The notes under the pieces were generated by a model that was not told the origin of the DNA, made no database searches, and saw only the letters and a program-made list of their open reading frames with translations. A stretch of 64,000 nucleotides of DNA, taken from assembly GCF_003473545.1 (NCBI RefSeq), contig NZ_QUCM01000014.1, forward strand, positions 1-64,000, in the 5' to 3' direction. Of the stretch, positions 16,536-26,319 are shown one piece after another (within the stretch, counting starts at the first letter, position 1; every line of letters begins with the position of its first letter). The position numbers and the translations under genes are program-made. The stretch comes from Clostridium sp. AM22-11AC. GTDB lineage: Bacteria; Bacillota; Clostridia; Lachnospirales; Lachnospiraceae.

Positions 16536-18455
16536 ATGCTATTTGATCTGGAAGAAGAACTGAAAAAGCTGCCTGCAAGCCCCGGTGTATATCTGATGCA
16601 CAATAACCGGGATGAGATCATTTATGTAGGCAAGGCCATCAGTTTGAAAAATCGTGTACGCCAGTATTTTCAGAGCAGCCGCAATAAAACAGCCAAGATC
16701 CAGCAGATGGTATCCCATATTGCATGGTTTGAATATATCCTGACAGACTCTGAGTTGGAGGCGCTGGTCTTAGAGTGCAATTTAATAAAGGAACACCGTC
16801 CGCGATATAATACCATGTTAAAGGATGATAAGACCTATCCTTATATCAAGGCAACGATCTGGGAAGATTTTCCAAGGCTTCTGTTTTCAAGAGATATGAA
16901 AAAGGATGGCAGGAGTCGCTATTTTGGTCCTTATACCAGTGCCGGGGCTGTAAAAGACAGCCTGGAGCTGATCCACAAACTGTACCGCATCCGCACCTGC
17001 AACCGCAGTCTGCCAAAAGATACGGGAAAAGAGCGGCCCTGTTTAAATTATCACATCCATCAGTGCGATGCTCCTTGCCAGGGATATATTTCAAAAGAAG
17101 AGTACCAGGAGTCTTTCAAAGGGGCACTGGACTTTTTAGGGGGTCATTATGAACCCTTACTGAAATCTCTGGAAGATAAAATGTATGATGCTTCTGAAAA
17201 AATGGAGTTTGAAAAGGCCATTGAATACAGAGAACTTTTAAACAGTGTAAAACAGGTGGCCCAGAAGCAGAAGATCACTAGCAGCGGCAGGGAAGACAGG
17301 GATATTGTGGCTATGGCAAGAGCCATGGAAGATGTGGTGGTCCAGGTGTTCTTTATCAGGGAAGGAAAGATGATCGGCAGGGACCATTTTTACATCCAGG
17401 TGGGAATGGCAGAAGAAAAAGGAGAGATCATCAGCGGGTTTGTAAAACAGTTTTATGCAGGAACTCCTTTTATCCCAAGAGAAGTGTGGCTCCAGTATCC
17501 CATTGAAGACGAGGAGATCATCAGCCAGTGGTTATCCCAGAAAAAGGGACAGAAAGTAAAACTGGTGGTTCCGCAGAAAGGGGATAAAGAGCGGCTGGTT
17601 GAACTGGCGGCCAGAAATGCAGCTCTGGTACTGACACAGGACGAGGAAAAGATCAAACGGGAAGAACTGCGTACCATAGGTGCCATGAACCAGGTGGGAA
17701 GCTGGATCGGGTTAGAAGGGATCCGCAGAGTGGAAGCATACGATATTTCCAATACCAGTGGTGTAGAGTCGGTAGGTTCTATGGTGGTCTATGAAGACGG
17801 AAAGCCAAAGCGCAGCGATTACCGCAAGTTTAAGATACGTACTGTCCAGGGCCCCAATGATTATGCGTCCATGGAAGAGGTGCTTACACGCCGTTTCTCC
17901 CATGGAATACAGGAAAGTGAAAACTTACGTGAAAAGGGAAAGGATATTTCCTATGGAAGTTTTACCCGCTTTCCGGATCTGATCATGATGGATGGCGGAC
18001 GGGGACAGGTAAATATTGCCCTGGCAGTCCTTGATCGTCTGGGGCTTTCGATCCCTGTGTGCGGTATGGTAAAGGATGATAACCACAGGACCAGAGGACT
18101 TTATTATAATAACGTAGAGATCCCCATTGACCGTCACAGCGAAGGCTTCCGGCTGATCACACGGATCCAGGATGAGGCCCACCGCTTTGCCATTGAATAT
18201 CACAGAAGCCTGCGGGGAAAAGCTCAGGTAAGGTCTGTTTTAGATGATATAGAGGGCATCGGGCCAACCAGGAGAAAAGCCCTTATGCGCCATTTTAAGG
18301 ATATAGACACCATACGCAGTGCCACTGCAGAAGAATTAGAGCAGGTGCCTCAGATGAACCGGAAAGCAGCGGAGTCTGTGTATCATTTCTTTCATAAGCC
18401 GGAAAAGATACAGGAGGACAATGCCCAGGCTGGTGCCGGAAACGAAAATACATGA
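16536..18455 (+). CDS. uvrC: excinuclease ABC subunit C
   Basis: Makes both incisions at UvrAB-marked DNA lesions in nucleotide excision repair. The 639-residue chain is complete: GIY-YIG nuclease at the N-terminus (SPGVYLM...IIYVGKA), UVR/UvrB-binding motif near 205-240 ([19 protein letters not shown]), RNase H-like C-terminal nuclease ([20 protein letters not shown]), and a helix-hairpin-helix at ~570-620 ([16 protein letters not shown]). The start is ATG 16536 after GAGGTG. It heads the conserved Clostridia string leading to hprK. Confidence 0.97.
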   Translation: MLFDLEEELKKLPASPGVYLMHNNRDEIIYVGKAISLKNRVRQYFQSSRNKTAKIQQMVSHIAWFEYILTDSELEALVLECNLIKEHRPRYNTMLKDDKTYPYIKATIWEDFPRLLFSRDMKKDGRSRYFGPYTSAGAVKDSLELIHKLYRIRTCNRSLPKDTGKERPCLNYHIHQCDAPCQGYISKEEYQESFKGALDFLGGHYEPLLKSLEDKMYDASEKMEFEKAIEYRELLNSVKQVAQKQKITSSGREDRDIVAMARAMEDVVVQVFFIREGKMIGRDHFYIQVGMAEEKGEIISGFVKQFYAGTPFIPREVWLQYPIEDEEIISQWLSQKKGQKVKLVVPQKGDKERLVELAARNAALVLTQDEEKIKREELRTIGAMNQVGSWIGLEGIRRVEAYDISNTSGVESVGSMVVYEDGKPKRSDYRKFKIRTVQGPNDYASMEEVLTRRFSHGIQESENLREKGKDISYGSFTRFPDLIMMDGGRGQVNIALAVLDRLGLSIPVCGMVKDDNHRTRGLYYNNVEIPIDRHSEGFRLITRIQDEAHRFAIEYHRSLRGKAQVRSVLDDIEGIGPTRRKALMRHFKDIDTIRSATAEELEQVPQMNRKAAESVYHFFHKPEKIQEDNAQAGAGNENT

Positions 18456-18557
18456 CAATAACCTTAAAATGTGTTAGTATAGGAATAAATAATTGGTGAA
18501 TATTGGAAAAATCAAAAGTACAATAAAGTAGAATAATCACATAAGGGGGAAACCATT

Positions 18558-19493
18558 ATGCATGGAGTTACTATTACAGAGCTGATCGAGAAAATGAACC
18601 TGCGAAATTCCACACCGCAGATCGATACAGACAAGATCGTGCTGACCCACCCGGATGTAAACCGTCCGGCACTGCAGCTGACCGGATTTTTCGATCATTT
18701 TGACAGAGAACGTGTACAGATCATTGGATATGTAGAGCAGGCATATATTAAGACTATGGAGCGTGATGTAAAGCGTCAGATGTTTGATAAGCTTACTTCC
18801 AGCCAGATTCCATGTCTGGTATTCAGCAGAAGCCAGGAGCCGGATGACGATCTCCTTGAGTACTGCAATTACTACGGCGTTCCATGTCTTGTCTCTGATA
18901 AGACTACTTCTTCCCTGATGGCAGAGGTGATCCGCTGGTTAAATGTAAAGCTGGCACCATGTATCAGTATCCACGGTGTACTCCTTGACGTATTTGGTGA
19001 AGGTGTTCTGATCATGGGCGAGAGCGGTATTGGTAAAAGCGAGGCAGCTCTGGAGCTGATCAAGCGCGGACACCGTCTTGTTACCGATGACGTAGTAGAG
19101 ATCCGCAAGGTCAGCGATGATACACTGATCGGAAGCGCACCGGATATCACCAGACATTTTATTGAACTTCGCGGTATTGGTATTATCGACGTAAAGACAC
19201 TGTATGGTGTTGAAAGTGTTAAGGATACCCAGTCTATTGATATGGTCATCAAATTAGAAGACTGGAATAAGGATAAAGAATATGACCGGCTGGGACTGGA
19301 AGACCAGTATACAGAATTTTTAGGCAACAAGGTAGTCTGCCATACCATCCCGATCCGTCCGGGACGTAACCTTGCCATTATCGTAGAGTCTGCAGCAGTT
19401 AACTACCGTCAGAAGAAGATGGGCTACAATGCGGCACAGGAACTGTACAACCGTGTACAGGCTAATTTAAAGGGAATGTCTCCGTCAAAATAG
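18558..19493 (+). CDS. hprK: HPr kinase/phosphorylase
   Basis: A bifunctional sensor that phosphorylates HPr-type proteins on Ser-46 in response to ATP and fructose-1,6-bisphosphate and removes that phosphate when phosphate is high; it is the entry to CcpA-mediated catabolite control. At 311 residues it has full family length. Seen: Walker A GESGIGKSE near 155-163, and the HprK signature ELRGIGIIDVKTLYG near 203-217. ATG 18558 follows AAGGGGG. Downstream genes are murB, rapZ, whiA and a Crh-like protein. Two HPr-type proteins are encoded in the window, only one of which keeps the usual Ser-46 surroundings. Confidence 0.96.
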   Translation: MHGVTITELIEKMNLRNSTPQIDTDKIVLTHPDVNRPALQLTGFFDHFDRERVQIIGYVEQAYIKTMERDVKRQMFDKLTSSQIPCLVFSRSQEPDDDLLEYCNYYGVPCLVSDKTTSSLMAEVIRWLNVKLAPCISIHGVLLDVFGEGVLIMGESGIGKSEAALELIKRGHRLVTDDVVEIRKVSDDTLIGSAPDITRHFIELRGIGIIDVKTLYGVESVKDTQSIDMVIKLEDWNKDKEYDRLGLEDQYTEFLGNKVVCHTIPIRPGRNLAIIVESAAVNYRQKKMGYNAAQELYNRVQANLKGMSPSK

Positions 19494-19535
19494 GCAGCAA
19501 AGAAGAGTAAACGAGTAAGAGAGGAATAAGACCCC

Positions 19536-20486
19536 ATGTCAGAGTTTTGTGAAAAGCTGGAAGAAAAGCTGAAGGAAGTTATGACTTCAGAGAGAGGAAG
19601 CTTCCGCTTTATGGAGCCTATGAAACGGCACACTACTTTCCGCATTGGAGGACCGGCAGCTGTATTTATCAGTCCCGGTTCCGAAGAAGAGCTGAGAGAG
19701 GTCCTGAACCTGTTAAAAGAAGAAAATATCCCCTGGACCATCCTGGGAAATGGAAGCAACCTGTTAGTCAGTGATGAAGGCTTTAAGGGAGCGGTTATTT
19801 CCATGTCTGAAGGCTGGGCCTATTCCGGCGTATTAAGAGAGGATGAGAAAGCGGGAAAGACCCTTATAAGAGCAGGAGCAGGAGAGCTTTTAAGCCGTAC
19901 CGCAAGACTGGCTATGGAGTGTTCTCTTACAGGAATGGAATTTGCTTCCGGTATTCCCGGTACCATTGGCGGTGCCCTGGTGATGAATGCAGGTGCCTAT
20001 GGCTCAGAGATCTGTAATGTCTTATCCAGAGCAAAGGTTATGACAACAGAGGGTGAGATCCTGGAACTTCCTGCAGAGGAACTGGAACTGGGATACCGCA
20101 CCAGCTGTATCCCGAAGAAAAATTATATTGTATTAGAAGCTGTGTTTGAACTGACCAAGGGAAGCAAAGAAGCCATCAGCAGCCAGATGCGGGAACTGGC
20201 AGGAAAACGCAGGGAAAAACAGCCCTTAGAATACCCAAGTGCAGGCAGTACCTTTAAGAGACCAGAGGGATATTTTGCCGCAAAGCTGATCGAGGATGCC
20301 GGTTTAAAGGGCTTCTCAGTAGGCGGTGCCATGGTTTCCGAAAAGCACAGCGGTTTTGTGATCAATTACAATGATGCCACAGCAAGTGATGTAATGGAAC
20401 TTTGCAGACAGGTAAGAGAAAAAGTCAAAGCCTTAAGCGGGGTCGAGCTGGAAATGGAAGTAAAAAGGCTGGGAGAATTCAAATGA
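19536..20486 (+). CDS. murB: UDP-N-acetylenolpyruvoylglucosamine reductase
   Basis: An FAD- and NADPH-dependent cytoplasmic enzyme that reduces UDP-GlcNAc-enolpyruvate to UDP-MurNAc in peptidoglycan synthesis. At 316 residues it is complete. Seen: TTFRIGGPAAVF and GNGSNLLVSDEGF in the FAD domain, GIPGTIGGALVMNAGAYG, and the catalytic-region YPSAGSTFKRP with the Ser proton donor, which marks the type II MurB lacking the extra loop. The stop overlaps the rapZ start (ATGA), implying translational coupling. Confidence 0.96.
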   Translation: MSEFCEKLEEKLKEVMTSERGSFRFMEPMKRHTTFRIGGPAAVFISPGSEEELREVLNLLKEENIPWTILGNGSNLLVSDEGFKGAVISMSEGWAYSGVLREDEKAGKTLIRAGAGELLSRTARLAMECSLTGMEFASGIPGTIGGALVMNAGAYGSEICNVLSRAKVMTTEGEILELPAEELELGYRTSCIPKKNYIVLEAVFELTKGSKEAISSQMRELAGKRREKQPLEYPSAGSTFKRPEGYFAAKLIEDAGLKGFSVGGAMVSEKHSGFVINYNDATASDVMELCRQVREKVKALSGVELEMEVKRLGEFK

Positions 20487-21352
20487 AACTTGTGATCGTA
20501 ACCGGAATGAGCGGGGCAGGAAAGACTATTGCCTTAAAAATGTTGGAGGATATCGGTTTTTACTGTGTGGACAACCTGCCAATCTCTCTGGTGGATAAAT
20601 TTGTACAGCTTGTATCAGAAGGTACCAGTATTGAAAAAGCAGCTTTAGGTCTGGATATACGAAGCGGGGAAGAGTTGGGAAATCTGGATGAGATCCTGGA
20701 AAACTGGCGCAGAAGCAATGTGGATGTACAGGTACTTTTCCTGGATGCCAATGACGCAGTCCTTATTAAACGTTATAAAGAGACTCGCCGTACCCATCCT
20801 CTTGCAGGTGCGGGAAGACTGGAAAACGGCATTGAAAAAGAACGGGAAAAACTGGCATTTTTAAAGAGAGAAGCAGATTATATCATTGATACCAGCATGC
20901 TCCTTACCAGGGAACTGCGAAAAGAACTGGAAAAGATCTTCTTACAGGATGCCAGATATAAAAACATGTATGTTACAGTTCTTTCTTTCGGCTTTAAATA
21001 CGGAATACCGGAAGATGCAGACCTGGTATTTGATGTGCGTTTCCTTCCAAATCCATATTATGATGAACACTTACGGCCTCTTACAGGTCAGGTGCAGGCA
21101 GTACGGGACTATGTGATGCAGGGCGGAACAGCGGATGCTTTTTTAAAGAAACTGTATGACATGATCGATTTCCTTCTGCCAAACTACATAAATGAAGGAA
21201 AGAACCAGTTAGTGATTGCTGTGGGCTGTACAGGAGGAAAACACCGTTCCGTTACTATTGCAAGAGCTTTGTATGAGCATCTGGAGGCAGCCGGGGAATA
21301 CGGGATCCGTATCGATCACAGAGATATTGATAAAGACAACAAGAAGGCATAG
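20483..21352 (+). CDS. rapZ: RNase adapter/nucleotide-binding protein RapZ (YvcJ)
   Basis: A P-loop NTPase of the RapZ/YvcJ family, 289 residues. Walker A GMSGAGKT is near residue 8; the C-terminal domain has FGFKYG, FLPNPYY and GCTGGKHRSV. In E. coli RapZ directs small-RNA decay to control GlmS; in Bacillus YvcJ binds nucleotides and affects competence, and its clostridial role is unproven. The start is ATG 20483 inside the murB stop codon; the longer reading frame from 20402 lies wholly within murB and is rejected. In B. subtilis yvcK (glmR) separates this gene from whiA; here it is missing. Confidence 0.94.
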   Translation: MKLVIVTGMSGAGKTIALKMLEDIGFYCVDNLPISLVDKFVQLVSEGTSIEKAALGLDIRSGEELGNLDEILENWRRSNVDVQVLFLDANDAVLIKRYKETRRTHPLAGAGRLENGIEKEREKLAFLKREADYIIDTSMLLTRELRKELEKIFLQDARYKNMYVTVLSFGFKYGIPEDADLVFDVRFLPNPYYDEHLRPLTGQVQAVRDYVMQGGTADAFLKKLYDMIDFLLPNYINEGKNQLVIAVGCTGGKHRSVTIARALYEHLEAAGEYGIRIDHRDIDKDNKKA

Positions 21353-21384
21353 AGCATTTGATTTGATGCAGCAGTGAGGTAAAA

Positions 21385-22335
21385 ATGTCATTTTCTTCCA
21401 CAGTAAAAGAGGAACTGTCCAGGCAGCTTACCACTGCCAGACATTGCCAGATCGCGGAAATGGCGGCTATCTTAAGCCTTTGCGGACGGGTGAAGATATC
21501 GGCATCCGACCACTTTGCCATTGCCATCCATACAGAAAATCTGGCAGTTGCAAGAAAATACTTTACATTATTGAAAAAAACATTTAATATAAATACTGAT
21601 GTTTTGATCCGTCAGGGCCTGTTACCGGCCCGGAGCAGGACTTACGTTGTAGCAGTGAGAGAACATGAAGATGCCCTTCGTGTTTTACAGGCAGCGAAAT
21701 TACTGGATGCAAATGGTGAGATCGCAGAAGACCTGTCTTTAGTCCACAACGTGATCGTGCAGAACACCTGTTGCAGACGGGCGTTCATCCGGGGAGCTTT
21801 TCTTGCAGCAGGTTCTATCAGTGATCCGGAGAAGTTTTATCACTTTGAGATCACCTGTGCGTCTATGGGGAAGGCAAAGCAGCTTCAGGGACTTATGGCG
21901 TCATTTGGTATTGATGCCAGGATCGTATTACGCAAGCGTTATTTTGTGGTATATGTAAAAGAAGGCAGCCAGATCGTTGACCTCTTAAATATCATGGAAG
22001 CACCGGTCGCTTTAATGGAACTGGAGAATATACGGATCGTAAAAGAAATGCGCAACACAGTAAACCGTAAAGTAAACTGTGAGACCGCAAACATCAACAA
22101 AACAGTTTCTGCGGCGGTGAAGCAGATGGAAGATATCCGCTATATATGTGACACAGTGGGGCTTGAATCTCTTCCGGATAATTTAAAGGAAATGGCTAAA
22201 ATGCGCCTGGAACGGCCGGAAGCCACTTTAAAAGAACTGGGAGAAGCTCTGGAACCGCCTGTAGGAAAATCCGGTGTTAATCACAGACTGAGAAAATTAA
22301 GTCTCATAGCACAGGATATCCGCGAAAGGTCTTAA
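21385..22335 (+). CDS. whiA: DNA-binding protein WhiA
   Basis: A 316-residue WhiA/YvcL protein: N-terminal LAGLIDADG-homing-endonuclease-like fold without nuclease activity (CCRRAFIRGAFLAAGSISDP), then a C-terminal WhiA helix-turn-helix (LKELGEALEPPVGKSGVNHRLRKL). It controls sporulation genes in actinomycetes and influences division and chromosome segregation in Bacillus. The start is ATG 21385 after GAGGT. It is part of the hprK-murB-rapZ-whiA cluster. Confidence 0.95.
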   Translation: MSFSSTVKEELSRQLTTARHCQIAEMAAILSLCGRVKISASDHFAIAIHTENLAVARKYFTLLKKTFNINTDVLIRQGLLPARSRTYVVAVREHEDALRVLQAAKLLDANGEIAEDLSLVHNVIVQNTCCRRAFIRGAFLAAGSISDPEKFYHFEITCASMGKAKQLQGLMASFGIDARIVLRKRYFVVYVKEGSQIVDLLNIMEAPVALMELENIRIVKEMRNTVNRKVNCETANINKTVSAAVKQMEDIRYICDTVGLESLPDNLKEMAKMRLERPEATLKELGEALEPPVGKSGVNHRLRKLSLIAQDIRERS

Positions 22336-22386
22336 ACAAGGTACCTGGATGGGAAGATCCCATTGGCAGGAATGAGGAGGATAATT

Positions 22387-22641
22387 ATGGTCAAGAAATC
22401 TATTAAAATTGAGTTGTCTTCAGGTCTGGAAGCACGTCCGGCAGCTATGCTGGTACAGGTTGCAAGTCAGTATGACAGCAAGATCTACCTGGAAGCTGAT
22501 TCTAAGCGTGTAAATGCAAAGAGTATTATGGGTATGATGACTCTTGGTCTGGTAACCGGTGAGTCCATTACCGTAGAGGCAGATGGTACTGACGAGGAGC
22601 AGGCTGTTGCTGAGATCGAGAAGTACCTGCAAAATCAGTAA
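22387..22641 (+). CDS. Crh-like HPr paralogue lacking the phospho-histidine
   Basis: 84 residues with the complete HPr fold. The active-site motif G-[IL]-H-A-R-P-A reads GLEARPA: Glu-15 replaces the catalytic His, so enzyme I cannot phosphorylate it and it cannot serve PTS transport. The regulatory site NAKSIMGMM is intact, so HPr kinase, encoded four genes upstream, can act on it. B. subtilis Crh has Gln at this place and sits directly after whiA, just as here. A role as a dedicated catabolite co-repressor is inferred. The start is ATG 22387 with AGGAGG just upstream; the in-frame ATG at 22363 lies before that site. Confidence 0.88.
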   Translation: MVKKSIKIELSSGLEARPAAMLVQVASQYDSKIYLEADSKRVNAKSIMGMMTLGLVTGESITVEADGTDEEQAVAEIEKYLQNQ

Positions 22642-22686
22642 AGAGTGTGGGAGAGACAACACTTTTATAGTACGATATAAACAGGC

Positions 22687-22721
22687 AAAAGAGGCTGCTG
22701 TGAACGGGCGGTCTCTTTTTA
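22687..22721 (+). terminator. terminator before dnaE
   Basis: AAAAGAG (22687-22693) pairs with CTCTTTT (22713-22719) in a T-run, with a GC-containing inner region. It closes the hprK to Crh-like operon. Confidence 0.65.
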
Positions 22722-22752
22722 AATTTTAGAAGTATTTCACAAAGGAGGGTTT

Positions 22753-25700
22753 ATGGCATTTACGCATCTGCATGTCCATACAGAATACAGTCTTTTGGAC
22801 GGCTCTTCCAAGATCAGAGAGCTGACTGCCAGGGCAAAAGAGCTGGGAATGGACAGCATGGCAATCACTGATCACGGCGTTATGTACGGCGTCATCGACT
22901 TTTACCGGGCTGCCAGGGAAGTGGGGATCAAACCCATCCTTGGCTGTGAGGTCTATGTGGCTCCCGGTTCCCGTTTTGACAGGGAAAATGGTGCCGGCGA
23001 GGACCGGTATTACCACCTGATCCTTTTGGCGGAAAATAATACAGGCTATAAAAACCTGATGAAGATCGTTTCCAAGGGCTTTGTAGACGGTTTTTATTAT
23101 AAGCCAAGAGTGGACTTAGACCTTTTAGAAACTTACCATGAAGGCATTATCTCATTAAGCGCCTGCCTTGCAGGTGAGGTACAGAAATACCTGGCAAGAG
23201 GCATGTATGAAGAGGCGAAGCGGTCTGCTTTAAGATATTCTGAGATCTTTGGGAAAGACCATTTTTATCTGGAACTTCAGGATCATGGTATACCGGAGCA
23301 GAAAATGGTAAATCAGGGACTGCTGCGCCTTTCTCAGGAGACGGGGCTGGAACTGGTGGCTACCAACGACGTTCATTATACCTTTGCGGAAGATGCCAAG
23401 GCCCATGACATTTTATTGTGTATCCAGACAGGCAAAAAGGTAACAGATGAGGATCGCATGCGCTATGAAGGAGGACAGTATTACTGCAAATCCGAAGAAG
23501 AGATGCGAAAGCTGTTCCCTTATGCACAGGAAGCCATTGACAATACTCATAAGATTGCAGAGCGGTGTAATGTGGAGATCGAGTTTGGTGTTACCAAGCT
23601 GCCAAAATATGAGGTACCGGAAGGTTTTGACTCCTGGACTTATTTGAACCACTTATGCCGGGAGGGCTTTAAGACCCGTTATCCGGATGATGACGGCACG
23701 TTAAGCCGCCGTCTGGATTATGAATTAGGTGTTATCAAAACCATGGGCTATGTGGATTATTTCCTGATCGTATGGGATTTTATCAATTATGCCCGTTCCC
23801 AGAATATTATGGTGGGACCAGGGCGTGGTTCTGCGGCAGGAAGTATCGTTTCTTATACGCTTGGCATTACCAATATTGACCCGGTGCGTTATAACCTGCT
23901 CTTTGAGCGTTTCTTAAATCCGGAGCGAGTGTCCATGCCTGATATTGACGTGGATTTCTGCTACGAGCGCAGACAGGAAGTCATTGACTACGTTGTGCGC
24001 AAATACGGCAAGGACCAGGTGGTACAGATCGTCACTTTTGGTACACTGGCAGCAAAAGGTGTAGTCCGTGACGTAGGCCGTGTGCTGGATCTGCCTTATG
24101 CCATGTGCGACTCCATTGCGAAAATGATCCCCAATGACCTGGGAATGACCTTGGATAAGGCTCTTACGGCCAATCCGGATCTAAAGAAGCTTTATAATGA
24201 GGATGAGCAGGTAAAATATCTTATCGATATGTCAAAACGTCTGGAAGGACTGCCAAGACATACCTCCATGCATGCGGCAGGCGTTGTGATCGGCAGCCGT
24301 TCTATTGATGAGTTTGTGCCTCTTTCCAGGGCAGCAGACGGAACTATTACCACCCAGTTTACCATGACGACCATTGAAGAGCTGGGATTGTTGAAAATGG
24401 ACTTCCTGGGCCTTCGTACACTGACGGTGATCCAGAATGCAGTGCGTCTGGCAGAAAAAGACTACGGCATAAAGCTGGATATGGATCATATTGATTACAA
24501 TGATAAAAAGGTACTGGAGTCTATTGGTACAGGCCGTACAGAAGGCGTGTTCCAGCTTGAAAGCGGCGGTATGAAAGGGTTCATGAAGGAATTGAAGCCG
24601 GAGAACCTGGAAGATATCATTGCCGGTATCTCTCTGTACCGTCCGGGCCCAATGGATTTTATCCCACGCTATTTAAAGGGTAAAAATGATAAGACCTCTA
24701 TTACCTATGAGTGCCCTCAGCTGGAGCCCATCTTAAGCCCGACCTATGGCTGTATCGTTTACCAGGAGCAGGTTATGCAGATCGTCCGTGACCTGGCTGG
24801 CTATACCATGGGCCGAAGCGATCTGGTGCGCCGTGCCATGAGTAAGAAAAAGACGGCTGTCATGGAAAAAGAGCGTCAGAACTTCGTTTATGGAAATGAG
24901 GCAGAGGGAGTAAAGGGCTGTATCGCCAATGGGATTGATGAAAAGACGGCAAACCATATTTACGATGAGATGATCGATTTTGCAAAATATGCATTTAATA
25001 AGTCTCATGCTGCAGCTTATGCTGTGGTTTCTTATCAGACGGCTTATTTAAAATATTATTATCCAAAAGAATTTATGGCAGCACTTATGTCTTCTGTTAT
25101 GGATAATGTAAGCAAATTTTCGGAATATATCTTAACCTGCCGCCGTATGATGGATATTGCCATCCTGCCGCCGGATATCAACGAAGGAGAAAGCGGCTTC
25201 TCTGTATCAGGAGATGGTATCCGCTATGGACTTTCTGCGATCAAAAGCGTGGGAAGGCCGGTCGTAGACGCAATCCTGGAAGAACGGAAGAAAAACGGTA
25301 TTTTCAGTTCCATGGAAGATTTTATCAACCGTATGACCAACAAAGAGGTGAACCGCCGTACCATTGAAAACTTTATTAAGTCCGGAGCTATGGACTCTCT
25401 TCCTGGCACCAGACGGCAGAAGGTGGCAGTGGCGCCGATCCTTCTTGACAATAAAGCAAGGGAGCGTAAAAACGCCTGGGAAGGCCAGATGAGTCTGTTT
25501 GACCTGGTATCAGAGGAAGAGAAAAAGGAATATCAGGTATCTTTCCCGGATGTGGGAGAGTATTCCAAGGAAGAGCTGCTGGCTTTTGAAAAGGATATTC
25601 TGGGCGTATACATCAGCGGTCATCCATTAGATGATTATGAAGGTCTCTGGAGAAAGAATATCACTGCCACATCTGCTGATTTTATTGTAGATGAAGAGAC

Positions 25701-26232
25701 AGAAGAAGCAGTGGTAAAAGATGGCATGAAGGTGGTAATAGGCGGTCTAGTGGCTGGAAAAGTGGTAAAGACCACAAGGAGCAACCAGCTGATGGCATTT
25801 ATCACACTGGAAGATCTGATGGGCTCTGTGGAAGTGATCGTTTTTCCGAAAAATTACGAAGCGGACCGGGATGTTTTAACAGAAGACTCCAAGATCTTTA
25901 TCAAGGGCAGAGTGTCCTTAGGAGATGAACCGGTGGGCAAACTGGTATGCGAGAAGGTGATCCCATTTTCAAAGGTTCCAAGACAGCTGTGGCTGCAGTT
26001 TGAAGATAAAGAAATATATCAGGCCATGGAAGGGGAAATTTTAGGCATTTTAAAAGAAAGTGAAGGCCCGGACAGCGTAGTTATCTATTTAAAGAAGGAG
26101 CGGGCAAAGAAAATACTGCCTGCAAACTGGAAAGTAGAGGCTGCAGGGGAGCTGATGGAAACATTGATTTGTAAACTTGGTGAAAAAAATGTCAAGCTTG
26201 TAGAAAAAAACTTGATTAATCTGGGAAAATGA
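22753..26232 (+). CDS. dnaE: DNA polymerase III subunit alpha
   Basis: A replicative polymerase subunit of 1159 residues. An N-terminal PHP domain (HLHVHTEYSLLDG, ITDHGVMYG) is followed by the C-family polymerase core: GPGRGSAAGSIVSY and catalytic Asp pair PDIDVDF near 400, with FDTxxI-like helix-hairpin-helix regions after 800. A C-terminal OB-fold occupies ~990-1060 (LVAGKVVKTTRSNQ). This is the DnaE1 form, the second replicative polymerase beside PolC in Firmicutes. The start is ATG 22753 after AAAGGAGG. It is followed by pfkA, a common Firmicute pair. Confidence 0.97.
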   Translation: MAFTHLHVHTEYSLLDGSSKIRELTARAKELGMDSMAITDHGVMYGVIDFYRAAREVGIKPILGCEVYVAPGSRFDRENGAGEDRYYHLILLAENNTGYKNLMKIVSKGFVDGFYYKPRVDLDLLETYHEGIISLSACLAGEVQKYLARGMYEEAKRSALRYSEIFGKDHFYLELQDHGIPEQKMVNQGLLRLSQETGLELVATNDVHYTFAEDAKAHDILLCIQTGKKVTDEDRMRYEGGQYYCKSEEEMRKLFPYAQEAIDNTHKIAERCNVEIEFGVTKLPKYEVPEGFDSWTYLNHLCREGFKTRYPDDDGTLSRRLDYELGVIKTMGYVDYFLIVWDFINYARSQNIMVGPGRGSAAGSIVSYTLGITNIDPVRYNLLFERFLNPERVSMPDIDVDFCYERRQEVIDYVVRKYGKDQVVQIVTFGTLAAKGVVRDVGRVLDLPYAMCDSIAKMIPNDLGMTLDKALTANPDLKKLYNEDEQVKYLIDMSKRLEGLPRHTSMHAAGVVIGSRSIDEFVPLSRAADGTITTQFTMTTIEELGLLKMDFLGLRTLTVIQNAVRLAEKDYGIKLDMDHIDYNDKKVLESIGTGRTEGVFQLESGGMKGFMKELKPENLEDIIAGISLYRPGPMDFIPRYLKGKNDKTSITYECPQLEPILSPTYGCIVYQEQVMQIVRDLAGYTMGRSDLVRRAMSKKKTAVMEKERQNFVYGNEAEGVKGCIANGIDEKTANHIYDEMIDFAKYAFNKSHAAAYAVVSYQTAYLKYYYPKEFMAALMSSVMDNVSKFSEYILTCRRMMDIAILPPDINEGESGFSVSGDGIRYGLSAIKSVGRPVVDAILEERKKNGIFSSMEDFINRMTNKEVNRRTIENFIKSGAMDSLPGTRRQKVAVAPILLDNKARERKNAWEGQMSLFDLVSEEEKKEYQVSFPDVGEYSKEELLAFEKDILGVYISGHPLDDYEGLWRKNITATSADFIVDEETEEAVVKDGMKVVIGGLVAGKVVKTTRSNQLMAFITLEDLMGSVEVIVFPKNYEADRDVLTEDSKIFIKGRVSLGDEPVGKLVCEKVIPFSKVPRQLWLQFEDKEIYQAMEGEILGILKESEGPDSVVIYLKKERAKKILPANWKVEAAGELMETLICKLGEKNVKLVEKNLINLGK

Positions 26233-26240
26233 ATTAGAAT
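26212..26240 (+). promoter_or_regulatory. promoter of pfkA
   Basis: TTGATT (26212-26217), a 17-base spacer, then TAGAAT (26235-26240), straddling the dnaE stop codon. It would let pfkA be expressed independently of dnaE, as its abundant product requires. Confidence 0.6.
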
Positions 26241-26319
26241 AGCGTTGTGTATTTATTTAAGAACAGAAGCAACGCACATCAGACCTGGAGATGTGCTTAA
26301 AACAAGGAGGTAGATTGGT

